A stretch of DNA of 46,551 nt from a candidate division KSB1 bacterium (GTDB lineage Bacteria > Zhuqueibacterota > Zhuqueibacteria > Oleimicrobiales > Geothermoviventaceae). This document shows, one piece after another, positions 1 to 8,067 of the stretch (positions within the stretch are counted from its first letter, which is position 1; each line of letters opens with the position of its first letter). Both the position numbers and the translations under genes were made by a program. The notes beneath the pieces are model-generated. The model saw only the letters and a list, made by a program, of their open reading frames with translations. It had not been told where the DNA came from and searched no databases. The stretch spans positions 1 through 46,551 of the forward strand of contig JAPDPT010000022.1 of assembly GCA_034506315.1 (NCBI GenBank). Direction: 5' to 3'.

Positions 1-2140
1 GGTGGTAATGGTGGGCGGTCAGGTAGAACTGCTCAGTGTATTCGCGGACCATGCGGTGCGTATTGAAGTACCCTGCCAGACTCTTGATGGAGGCTTTCAT
101 CATGCGGATCCAGCCTCGGGGGAGACCGATCTTGTCCCGTTCGTAGAAGAGCGGCACGATCTCATTTTCCAGGAGCTCGTACAGAAGCTGGCTTTCCACG
201 TAGTCCTGCACCGCCGGATCGGCGTACACTTCGCCGGAACCGATCGCCCACCCCACCTCGGGGCGGTACGCCTCATCCCACCAGCCATCCAGAATGCTGA
301 CATTGATGGCTCCATTGGCTGCAGCTTTCATCCCGCTTGTGCCGCTTGCCTCCAGGGGGCGGCGGGGGTTATTCAGCCAGACGTCTACGCCCTGGACCAT
401 GTAGCGAGCCACCGCCAGGTCGTAGTCCTCCAGGAACACGATATGGCGGCGGAGCGCAGGGTCGCGCGCGAAATGGACGATCTTCCGGATCAGCTCCTTG
501 CCTTCCGTATCCTGGGGGTGGGCCTTGCCGGCGAAGATGATTTGCACAGGGCGGTCGGGGTTGGTCAGGATACGCCGCAGCCGCTCCGGGTCCTTGAGGA
601 TCAGATCTGCGCGCTTGTAGGCGGCAAAGCGGCGGGCAAAGCCGATGGTCAGGGCGTGCGGATCCAGGACTTCCTCTGCCGCCTGGATGCTCTGCAGGCT
701 GGCCCCTTGCCGGCGGTAGAACTCACGCAGCCTCTTGCGCGCGAAGGCGATCAGGCGCTCCTTCCGGATCTCGTGCACCCGCCACAACTCGCCGTCGGGG
801 ATGAGGTCCACCCGCTCCCAAACTTTCTGGTCCGCCGGCTCCTCGACAAACTTGGGGCCGAGGTAGCGGTCGTATAGCTCGGCCATGTCGTGGCTGATCC
901 ACGTCCGCGTGTGAATGCCGTTGGTAATGTGGCGAATGGGAATCTCGGGCTCGGGCAGGCCCGGCCACAACTTCCGCCACATATTGCGAGAGACAGCTCC
1001 GTGGAGCCGACTCACCCCGTTGCAGAAGGCGGACAGCTTCAAGGCCAGGACGGTCAAACAGAAGGTGGGGGACACGCCCGGTTCCTCCTGCCCCAGCGCC
1101 AGAAGCTCTGGCCACGAAATCCCCAGCTCTTTGGCCATAGGCTCAAGGTACTTGCGCACCAGATTGGGGTCGAAGTGCTCGTTGCCCGCCGGAACAGGAG
1201 TATGGGTGGTGAACACGTTGGTGGCCCACACCAGCTCGCGCGCCTGATCAAACGTGAGGTGGAACTGTTGCATCAGACTCCGGATCCTCTCGAGGGCGAG
1301 TAAGGCAGAGTGCCCCTCGTTCATATGGTAGACCGTTGGCCGCAGCCCCAGGGTCTCGAGGGCGCGCACACCGCCGATTCCCAGGACAATCTCCTGGCGG
1401 ATCCGCATGTCGCGGTCCCCCCCGTAAAGTTGCCCCGTGATCCCGCGGTGCTGCGGCGGATTCTCCGGCAGGTTCGTGTCGAGGAGGTACAGGGGGGTTC
1501 TGCCGACCTGAACTCTCCAGATCTGCGCCCAGACAGGCTCCCCCGCCAGATCCACGCTGACCTTAAGGGGCTGACCATCCTTGTCCTTCTCCAGGGTGAC
1601 GGGCATCCGGTACCAGTCGTTGTCCGGGTAATACTCCTGCTGCCAGCCATCCAGGTTGAGCCGCTGCTGGAAGTACCCCTTCTGGTAGAGAAGCCCTACG
1701 CCGACCAGCGGCACACCGAGGTCGCTTGCCGATTTCAGATGGTCGCCGGACAAGATACCCAGGCCGCCGGAATAGATGGGCAACCCCTCGTCCAGACCGT
1801 ATTCCATCGAAAAGTATGCGACGAGGAAATCCTCCTCGTGCGCGTAGCTCTCCTGAAACCAGGTGGTGCGCGCCAGGTACTTGCTGAACTCCTCGTAGAC
1901 CCGCTCCAGTTCGGCCACAAAGCTGTCGTCTTCGGCAGCGGCCGCAAGAACCTCCGGGCGCACCATCCCCAACATGGCTACAGGGTTATGGTAGGCCTTC
2001 TCCCACGTCTCCGGGTCGAGGCGCAGGAACAGGCGGACGGCCTCCCAGTTCCACGAGAACCACAGATTGCGGGCCAGAAACTCCAGCGGTCGCAAAAGCT
2101 CTGGTAGACGCGGGAAAACGTGAAGCTCGTGCACCTTCAT
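1..2140 (-). CDS. glgP: alpha-glucan (glycogen/maltodextrin) phosphorylase, GT35, 3' end missing
   Basis: Cytosolic enzyme that phosphorolyses alpha-1,4-glucan ends to glucose-1-phosphate using PLP. About 713 residues lie in the window and the C-terminus runs off the left edge; the short bacterial/archaeal family is usually about 820-860 residues, so roughly 110-150 are missing. Visible family motifs include MEYGLDEGLPIYSGGLG near residue 110, YHMNEGHSAL, TTHTPVPAGNE, HITNGIHT, GFARRFAAYKRADL and WLNNPRRPLEASGTSGMK. The lysine of GTSGMK is residue 605 and should be the PLP Schiff-base lysine. The ATG at 2140 follows GGGGAG. It is the last visible gene of the minus-strand cluster headed by parA, 123 nt after the helical protein ending at 2264. 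A possible weak terminator lies in that gap, so co-transcription is uncertain. The identity is secure; the exact glucan substrate is not. Confidence 0.95.
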   Translation of the reverse strand, partial: MKVHELHVFPRLPELLRPLEFLARNLWFSWNWEAVRLFLRLDPETWEKAYHNPVAMLGMVRPEVLAAAAEDDSFVAELERVYEEFSKYLARTTWFQESYAHEEDFLVAYFSMEYGLDEGLPIYSGGLGILSGDHLKSASDLGVPLVGVGLLYQKGYFQQRLNLDGWQQEYYPDNDWYRMPVTLEKDKDGQPLKVSVDLAGEPVWAQIWRVQVGRTPLYLLDTNLPENPPQHRGITGQLYGGDRDMRIRQEIVLGIGGVRALETLGLRPTVYHMNEGHSALLALERIRSLMQQFHLTFDQARELVWATNVFTTHTPVPAGNEHFDPNLVRKYLEPMAKELGISWPELLALGQEEPGVSPTFCLTVLALKLSAFCNGVSRLHGAVSRNMWRKLWPGLPEPEIPIRHITNGIHTRTWISHDMAELYDRYLGPKFVEEPADQKVWERVDLIPDGELWRVHEIRKERLIAFARKRLREFYRRQGASLQSIQAAEEVLDPHALTIGFARRFAAYKRADLILKDPERLRRILTNPDRPVQIIFAGKAHPQDTEGKELIRKIVHFARDPALRRHIVFLEDYDLAVARYMVQGVDVWLNNPRRPLEASGTSGMKAAANGAINVSILDGWWDEAYRPEVGWAIGSGEVYADPAVQDYVESQLLYELLENEIVPLFYERDKIGLPRGWIRMMKASIKSLAGYFNTHRMVREYTEQFYLTAHHYH

Positions 2141-2192
2141 CCCGTATCGCTCCCCAGGCTGTCCAGGCAACGCTCACTTCCTTACGCCAGGC

Positions 2193-2223
2193 AAACGAAA
2201 CGGCGGGATCAAGGGTTCCCGCC
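2193..2223 (-). terminator. possible weak intrinsic terminator after the helical protein
   Basis: On the minus strand GGCGGGA and TCCCGCC form a 7-bp stem around an 8-nt loop (2202-2223), followed by GTTTCGTTT. The stem is good but the T tract is interrupted, so it may only attenuate transcription into the phosphorylase gene. Confidence 0.35.
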
Positions 2224-2263
2224 TCCAAAGATCGTGCAGCGCCGAGAGTCCGTGCGGGTACTC

Positions 2264-3553
2264 TCAGCGGCCAAATAGCCGGCGGATCTTCCCTCGCAGT
2301 TTGCTCTGCGATGGGACCCGCTCCCCTTCCAGTTTTTGCCGCAGCTCCTGAATCACAGCCTCGTCAAACAGGTCGCTGCCGTCCTCGGTGAGGTCCGACT
2401 CCGCTTGCAGACGCTCGCCCAACTGCCGGAGGGCTTGCCGACCTTCTTCCCCCTCCGCCAGAAATGAGCGCAGCGTTTGGGCAACTTGCTGAATCAGGGA
2501 CCTAGATGCCTCTGCCAGGGGGCTTCCGACCCGGACGCTGGTGCGGAGATACTGGATTGTGTCCGAGCAGAAATGGGCCACCAAAGGATCCTGGATGCCC
2601 TCCGCGGCTTCCCTCAGGCTCTCCAGAGCCACCAAGGCATTGTCCAGCTCAGCCATAGTCGGGACCCGGGCCGTGGCCGCCAGGTGTTCCAATGCGGAGA
2701 CCGTCTCGCGCACGGACTCGGCCAGGATGTCTGAGAACAGATAGTTGAGATCTTCCTCAACGGCGGCCTGCTCGGAGGAGGGTGCTTGGCAGGAGGCCGG
2801 CGGCTCAATATCCACCAGTTCCTCCCCCTCGTCCTCTGCCATCCATTCGAGGAGCGCCCTGGCCTCACGGATATCGAATGGGGACTCTTCGGCCGCCCAT
2901 ATGTCTTCGTCGGCGGCACACTCCTCGCCCACCTCTCCAGCCTCCAGCTTGGGAAACTCGCCCACTCCTTTGTGGACTTCAACGGCGTCCGCGCCGGCCT
3001 CCCCTTCTTCCGGCTCGGCTCCGGTCCGCTCTGCGACCGCCCCTGCTTCCGCACCGAATGTTGCAGCCGGTTCTTCCACGTCCCTTTCCGGAGCGCGCGA
3101 CGTGGCCAGTCCCGCGGTGCTGTCCACAAGGATGCGCTCGTTGAGCTCCCCGGAGAACTCCAGGATTTTCTGGATAGCCTCCAGTGCCAGTGCGATCCTG
3201 GTCTTCAGACGCTCCGGGAGCTCAGGTTGCGTACGGGCGTCCACAGCGCCCAGGGCGGCGGCCACGTTGTGGGCGATCGTCTCGATCCCTTCGTACCCGT
3301 GGACGGTCGCAAGATCCTCGATCGCCAGCGCTGCTTTCTTCATGCTCGCCAGCCGTTCAGAAAACGGCTTTCCCCCGTCGACCATGTTCCGGACGATCTC
3401 GCCCAGATTGGCAAAGACCTCCCTGATGAAGTGCACCTTGAGCTCTTGATCCGGGTCTTTCGAGGCCAGCTCGATCAAGCGCCGAACCTGTTCGGGGTCC
3501 ACAAACGGGATGTCGAAAGAGGCCAACGGTTCCCTTCCGCCCTTGTACGCCAT
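2264..3553 (-). CDS. acidic helical protein with two degenerate HPt-like domains and basic C-terminal tail
   Basis: I do not recognise this 429-residue protein as a named family. It has an N-terminal helical domain (about 25-135), an acidic low-complexity linker rich in Glu and Ala (about 140-265), a second helical domain (about 266-370) and a basic C-terminal tail. Residues 71-101 follow the periodicity of the HPt helix pair: AALAIEDLATVHG aligns with the classical AAHTLKGSAGTLG pattern, but the phospho-accepting His is replaced by Leu. Residues 303-336 show the same spacing. The last 13 residues, SKLRGKIRRLFGR, are amphipathic and basic and resemble the membrane-targeting tail of MinD. The ATG at 3553 follows GAGGTGA at good spacing. 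It lies 156 nt downstream of the ftsZ-like gene on the same strand. A scaffold or membrane-anchor role for the FtsZ-like protein is inference only. Confidence 0.75.
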   Translation of the reverse strand: MAYKGGREPLASFDIPFVDPEQVRRLIELASKDPDQELKVHFIREVFANLGEIVRNMVDGGKPFSERLASMKKAALAIEDLATVHGYEGIETIAHNVAAALGAVDARTQPELPERLKTRIALALEAIQKILEFSGELNERILVDSTAGLATSRAPERDVEEPAATFGAEAGAVAERTGAEPEEGEAGADAVEVHKGVGEFPKLEAGEVGEECAADEDIWAAEESPFDIREARALLEWMAEDEGEELVDIEPPASCQAPSSEQAAVEEDLNYLFSDILAESVRETVSALEHLAATARVPTMAELDNALVALESLREAAEGIQDPLVAHFCSDTIQYLRTSVRVGSPLAEASRSLIQQVAQTLRSFLAEGEEGRQALRQLGERLQAESDLTEDGSDLFDEAVIQELRQKLEGERVPSQSKLRGKIRRLFGR

Positions 3554-3709
3554 ACTCTTTCACCTCGCCTGCTGAGCGGAGAGATCAGCCGATCTGCTAC
3601 CCGGCGGGGTGCGACCGCGGGTTGCGAGGCGGAGCTGTCTCTCGCTCGTTCCTGGCCACCTTTCTGAACCGACCTGGCTTCGTCACCACCGCGCCGTGTA
3701 AGCGACAGC

Positions 3710-5416
3710 TCAGCCGCCCTGTGGAGAGGGCCGGTCGAAGAGCTGCTTAATGTAACGGACGGCGTCCTCCTCATTGCTGAAATCCGGTGGGGACGGCAGC
3801 TCCTCCCTCTTTTCCCTGGGGCTTCCGTCCTTGGCCGGATCCGCTTGCGCTCCGGCCTGTTGAACCATTTCTAAGAGGCTCTCCATCTTGCGCGCGAGGA
3901 TCCTCACCTGGCGCATAGCCCCCCTTTCTCCAGCCACGGCAGCCGTCACTGCCTCCGGAAGGTCCTGGAACAAACGCACAAGCCCGCGTGAGAAGGCATA
4001 GCGACCCTGAAGGGCGGCATCCAGCGCCTCGGCCGTGAGGGCGAACAAGCGCGCAATTTCCGCCTGCTCAAAAAGCTCCGCGGTGTTCTTGAGGTTCAGG
4101 CATACAGTCCGGAGGCTGCGGAGCACGGAGGCTTCGTTGACGCCGATGTCCAGTTTGGCCGCCATCTGCCGGAGAAGCTCAACGTCCGCGCGACATTCGT
4201 CGGCAAAGATTTCGTCAAATACCCGAACCGCTTTGTGCTCTTGGTCTTCCTCGGGTTCCTCCTCCGGCAGCTCCTCATCAAGGAGGGGCTCCCGCATATC
4301 GAAATTGGCCAAAGCGGTGATTTCCACCTCCTTGAGCGCCTGCTCGACCTCCTCTGGGGATCTTCCTTGGTGGCGCAGGCCGGTGGCGATCACCATCACG
4401 CGGAGGGTTTCGCCGAGGGACTCATCCACCCGTGCGCCCCAGATGATGTGCGCGTTGGGGTCAAGCCGGTCGGCCACGGCGCGCATGACCTGCTTGGCCT
4501 CCTTGAGGGTCATGTCCGGCCCCCCGGTCACATTGACCAGGGCGCTGGTAGCTCCCGTAATGTCCACATCCAGCAGGGGATTGCGCAGGGCTCGCTCCAC
4601 GGCTTCCGCGGCGCGGTTTGGCCCGCTCCCCTCGCCCAGGCCGATCATGGCCGTGCCTCCCTGGCGCATGACCGTCCGGATGTCGGCAAAGTCCAAATTG
4701 ACCAGTCCCTTTTGCGTGACGAGCTCGGTGATCCCCCGCACAGCGTTCATGAGGATCTCGTCGGCTACCCGGAAGGCGGCGTTCAGAGGCAAGTCGGGCA
4801 CGATATCCAGCAGTCGGTCATTTTGGATCACGATCACGGTGTCGGCATTCTTCTTGAGCTTTTCCAGGCCGCGACGGGCGTTTTCCCACCGCACCACGCC
4901 TTCTTCCGTGAAGGGCAGGGTGACCACGGCAATGGTGAGCGCGTTGCAGGAGCGGGCAACGTCGGCGATAATCGGTGCGGAACCGGTGCCGGTCCCTCCC
5001 CCAAGGCCGCAGGTGACGAAGACCATGTCGCTTCCTTCGAGGGCGCGGCGCAGCTCTTCGACGGACTCCCGCGCCGCCTCTTCCCCGATGCGGGGATCGC
5101 TTCCGGCTCCCAGTCCCCCTGTGAGCTTGCGACCGATGAGAATCTTGTGGTCAGCGCGGGCGGCCAGGAGATCCTGGGCATCGGTGTTCACCGCGATGGT
5201 CTCAAGCCCGCGCACCCCAACTTCGCTCAGTCGCGACAGGGTGTTGTTCCCTGCCCCGCCCGTGCCGATCACACGGATACGCGTCTGACACTGACTCAGG
5301 ATGCGCTGTAGCTCGTTGTCCTGCACCTCCCGGGCATCGGCATTAGCGGATGCCGACACACGGCCCCCAGGCCTCGACGACCCCGCCTGAAGCGCCTCCT
5401 GCACGATCCTATCCAT
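3710..5416 (-). CDS. FtsZ-like GTPase, archaeal-type core with C-terminal helical (HPt-like) extension
   Basis: Tubulin/FtsZ-superfamily GTPase of 568 residues. Core motifs are GTGGAGNN (51-58), AVNTDAQ (75-81), tubulin signature GGGTGTG (139-145), PDLPLNAAFRVADE (207-220) and the T7 catalytic loop NLDFADI (240-246) with both acidic residues, so GTP hydrolysis on polymerisation should be possible. Several stretches match archaeal FtsZ better than bacterial FtsZ as I remember them: LIGRKLTGGLGAGSDPRIG, TGGPDMTLKEA and IIWGARVDESLGETLRVM. After the core (about 350) comes an acidic hinge (376-394) and a helical domain (about 400-515) related to modules in the neighbouring genes. The chain ends DFSNEEDAVRYIKQLFDR rather than in the usual FtsZ C-terminal peptide. 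The ATG at 5416 follows GGAGG. The product is probably an FtsZ paralogue acting beside the division FtsZ, but no second ftsZ is in the window to prove this. Confidence 0.92.
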   Translation of the reverse strand: MDRIVQEALQAGSSRPGGRVSASANADAREVQDNELQRILSQCQTRIRVIGTGGAGNNTLSRLSEVGVRGLETIAVNTDAQDLLAARADHKILIGRKLTGGLGAGSDPRIGEEAARESVEELRRALEGSDMVFVTCGLGGGTGTGSAPIIADVARSCNALTIAVVTLPFTEEGVVRWENARRGLEKLKKNADTVIVIQNDRLLDIVPDLPLNAAFRVADEILMNAVRGITELVTQKGLVNLDFADIRTVMRQGGTAMIGLGEGSGPNRAAEAVERALRNPLLDVDITGATSALVNVTGGPDMTLKEAKQVMRAVADRLDPNAHIIWGARVDESLGETLRVMVIATGLRHQGRSPEEVEQALKEVEITALANFDMREPLLDEELPEEEPEEDQEHKAVRVFDEIFADECRADVELLRQMAAKLDIGVNEASVLRSLRTVCLNLKNTAELFEQAEIARLFALTAEALDAALQGRYAFSRGLVRLFQDLPEAVTAAVAGERGAMRQVRILARKMESLLEMVQQAGAQADPAKDGSPREKREELPSPPDFSNEEDAVRYIKQLFDRPSPQGG

Positions 5417-5470
5417 TCCTTGCCTCCGGGATCCTGCTGCTTTGCCGACCGCCCGGCAGCAGCCTGCCCT

Positions 5471-7288
5471 TCAATCTTCCCTCCCGTCGCTTCCGCGCAG
5501 ACGGAAAGCAGACCGCATCCCCGTCTCTGGCCCCCTCGTTTCGCCGGGGTTCATCCCAGCTTCCGTTTCACCTCGGTGAGCGGGACGAACTGCGGGCCAC
5601 TGCGCCAACTCCGAGACCACCGCGTGAAGCTCGCCATCCAGGGTTTGTGTCGGTCCGGCGGCGAGGATCCGCCGGGCTGTCTCAGCGGCGCGAATAAAGA
5701 AATCGTCGACAGGCCTCTTCTGGTGCAGGGCCCGATCTGCGGCGGAGGCCAGGGTTGAGGCCAGCGGCCACAAACGCTCATCGCGGAGCTTCTGCAAGAG
5801 AGCCTTCAAGGATCGCGCTGCCAATCCAATGTCTTCAAGGGCTGAAGCAGCTCCTCGATCGGCGCGCAGTACAGCCAGTGCTCCTTCCAGGACGCCGAGG
5901 TAGAGGGAGGCGTCCCCTTGAAAATCCCCGTAGGGCGCCGGGACGGGAGGCTTGCTGGCCTCTTCGGACCAGTGGGGGGCTTTGCTAACCGTGGGTTGCC
6001 AGGCGGTAGCCTCCGGCTCGTTCTCCGGCTCGGGCCCTCGCCGGACTTTCCAGGAGTGGGAGCGCACCTCCTGGATCAGGGCGCGGAGCTCTTCGTCGTC
6101 CTCTCCCGGCAATTTGAAGGGGGGCTCCCCTTCCCGATCCCCCTTTGCCCACTGCCCGATTACGTCGGTGTCGAGCTCTCCGGTGGCTTCCGTCTCCGGG
6201 GGTGCGTCCTCCTCTCCACTCTCGAGCTCGAGGAAATCTTCGATGCCCACGAAGCCGGTGAAGTCCACCTCCAGTTCGTCGTGTGGGGTGGCCTCCTCTT
6301 GCCCGATGGCCCCTCCTTGCCAAGAGGGAAGAGGTGCGGAAGGTTCCTCCTGCGTCGGCCGTCCTGACCCTGCCGGTTCTCCCAACGGACGATCCTCCCC
6401 GGGGAAGACAGGGGCGGCCGGCTCGGGGGGGATCCTTTCCGGGGGTACTTGGCCGTTCAGGGCGTCCTGGAGCTCGCTGGCCAGCAGACGCAGCTCCCCG
6501 TTTCGCTGATTCGCGGCCGGCAGGTGAATGACCACCTCCTGAACCCGTTCAGCCAGCTCCAGGGCGTAGCTTCTCGGCACCTGCCCCAGGCTGGCCCTGC
6601 GCAGCAACTCCGCCGCCTTGAAGCAGAGAACCTCAATTTCTTCGTCGCCGTGGATCATCGCCGCCTCGCGCACCGCAGCGAACGCAGCCCGAAGGCCTTC
6701 CAACCGACGCGACAGCGCCCGTCGGCCTCCTTTGCGAAGCGCAGCGAACTGCTCCTCCACGATCCGGTGAAAGTGAGCCTCCAGAAAATCCGTCTCCTCA
6801 AAGTGCTTTCCCCCCTCCGCCAGGACGAGGTCAGGATGGGTTTCCGGGGGCTGCTCTTCCCGAATACCGAGGTATTCGCTCAGAATGTTCTTCCCCTGCG
6901 GGGTTCGGAGCGCGGAGAGCAAAGCGCGCAGGAAATGGGTCGCCAGTCCCTCGATGGCTGCCTTCAGCTCGTCGGCAGCCATGGCTCTGGACTTGAAAAG
7001 CTGGATATGGCGATCCAGCACGTTGGTGTAGTCCCGAAACTCTGGAATTGCGGCCAGACCTTCCAGTTCGAGGCGGGGATCCTCCGCTCCCTGCAAGCGC
7101 TCCAGCAGAGCAGCCACCAGTGCGTACTGTTCCTCGCTCCCCGGGCTGTCGAGGGGCAGCTCCTCCCGCAGGCGTTCACTCAGACAGAGGAAGAAGTAGC
7201 TGCGCGCATTGAAGAAGCGACGTATGAGCTCTTTCTCGAACTCCACTGCCGTTTCCCGCCTTGTGACATTTTCCTGTAGGGTCGCCAT
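5471..7288 (-). CDS. large helical protein with two degenerate HPt-like modules and acidic Pro-rich linker
   Basis: An unrecognised 605-residue protein between the lytic transglycosylase and the ftsZ-like gene. It has an all-helical N-terminal region (1-140), a helical module at about 170-257, a long acidic Pro/Glu/Gly-rich linker (280-455) and a second helical module at about 462-545, then a hydrophilic tail. Residues 197-230 (core AAFAAVREAAMIHGDEEIE) and 483-517 (core ARSLKALLQKLRDERL) share the hydrophobic spacing of the FtsZ-like protein's C-terminal domain and of the 2264-3553 product. Both lack a His at the HPt phosphorylation position. No signal peptide or transmembrane helix is seen, so it is probably cytosolic. 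It starts 16 nt after the transglycosylase stop and ends 54 nt before the ftsZ-like start, as expected within an operon. The ATG at 7288 has no strong Shine-Dalgarno, which suggests translational coupling. The function is unknown. Confidence 0.75.
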   Translation of the reverse strand: MATLQENVTRRETAVEFEKELIRRFFNARSYFFLCLSERLREELPLDSPGSEEQYALVAALLERLQGAEDPRLELEGLAAIPEFRDYTNVLDRHIQLFKSRAMAADELKAAIEGLATHFLRALLSALRTPQGKNILSEYLGIREEQPPETHPDLVLAEGGKHFEETDFLEAHFHRIVEEQFAALRKGGRRALSRRLEGLRAAFAAVREAAMIHGDEEIEVLCFKAAELLRRASLGQVPRSYALELAERVQEVVIHLPAANQRNGELRLLASELQDALNGQVPPERIPPEPAAPVFPGEDRPLGEPAGSGRPTQEEPSAPLPSWQGGAIGQEEATPHDELEVDFTGFVGIEDFLELESGEEDAPPETEATGELDTDVIGQWAKGDREGEPPFKLPGEDDEELRALIQEVRSHSWKVRRGPEPENEPEATAWQPTVSKAPHWSEEASKPPVPAPYGDFQGDASLYLGVLEGALAVLRADRGAASALEDIGLAARSLKALLQKLRDERLWPLASTLASAADRALHQKRPVDDFFIRAAETARRILAAGPTQTLDGELHAVVSELAQWPAVRPAHRGETEAGMNPGETRGPETGMRSAFRLRGSDGRED

Positions 7289-7304
7289 GCCCGGTTGCCA
7301 AGGG

Positions 7305-8021
7305 TTACATCAGGTTCGCCTCGCTCTCGAAACGCTTGAGGAGCTCGAGCACCGAAGGGATGTAGTTGCGGGTCTCCTCCCGAAGTACCCGGTAGTCGCG
7401 ATTACAGGCCAGCCACAGGATGGCGCGCCTTTCCCCGGAATTGTAGGCGGCCAGGCCCCCCTCGATTCCGTAGAGCTCGATCAGTGTGGAGAGGTAGCGA
7501 CAACCCAAGCGGATGCTGGTGAGGGGATCGAAAAGTACTTCCTCGGGATAGGTCCAGGGAACGCCCTCCATGTACGCCAGGAGTAGACCGGTGCTCGGCA
7601 TGATCTGCATCAGCCCGAGGGCTCCGGCCGGGGAAACGGCCTCGGGTCTCCACAAGCTCTCCTGGGTTATGGTCGCGCAGATCAGATCAACGCTGAGGTT
7701 GTCGTACTTCATGCTCATTTCGTAGATCGTGGCGGCGATCTTTTGTTTGGTCGCCTGGGGCAGGGATGGATTGTAGCGATCGATGATCCCCACGACACGG
7801 CGAATGGCGCGCTGCCGGGCGCTGTCGGCACTCACGAAAGCGCGAAACGCGGCCACGGAACTGTGCAGTTCGGCAATCCGGCTGTCCGGATACGCAGAAG
7901 CTCGCCGTCCACGATAGGAGAAGCTGAAGCCGAGCACGGGCGTGATGACGGTCAATGCCAATAGCAGAGCGATGCGGATCCGATCCTCCCTCCTGGACCT
8001 GTGGGCATCCTGCCTCCTCAT
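7305..8021 (-). CDS. membrane-anchored lytic transglycosylase (SLT/GH23 fold)
   Basis: Peptidoglycan-cleaving lytic transglycosylase of 238 residues. The N-terminus has a basic stretch followed by one hydrophobic segment (about 17-34), read as a signal anchor placing the enzyme on the outer face of the membrane. The catalytic domain (about 95-235) holds ATITQESLWRPEAVSP with Glu121 as catalytic acid, GALGLMQIMPST (133-144), AAYNSG (191-196) and ETRNYIP (216-222), the usual order for the Slt C-terminal domain. The ATG at 8021 follows GGGGAGGATATCC at ideal spacing. It sits 46 nt after the parA-like stop and 16 nt before the next start. It is the only extracytoplasmic protein of the FtsZ-like/ParA cluster, so it may connect that apparatus to the cell wall (inference). 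The enzyme class is secure; the glycan specificity is unknown. Confidence 0.92.
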   Translation of the reverse strand: MRRQDAHRSRREDRIRIALLLALTVITPVLGFSFSYRGRRASAYPDSRIAELHSSVAAFRAFVSADSARQRAIRRVVGIIDRYNPSLPQATKQKIAATIYEMSMKYDNLSVDLICATITQESLWRPEAVSPAGALGLMQIMPSTGLLLAYMEGVPWTYPEEVLFDPLTSIRLGCRYLSTLIELYGIEGGLAAYNSGERRAILWLACNRDYRVLREETRNYIPSVLELLKRFESEANLM

Positions 8022-8067
8022 GGATATCCTCCCCAGCTTTGGCTGCCAGCTTAAGCCTGCCTGATCC

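Noticed and set aside
4540-4570. A D-I-T-G-A-T sequence in the FtsZ-like protein (about residues 285-290) resembling the ApbE flavinylation target motif.
   Set aside because: FtsZ proteins conserve a similar D-x-S-G-A stretch at this core position for structural reasons, and the surrounding sequence is not an FMN-binding domain.
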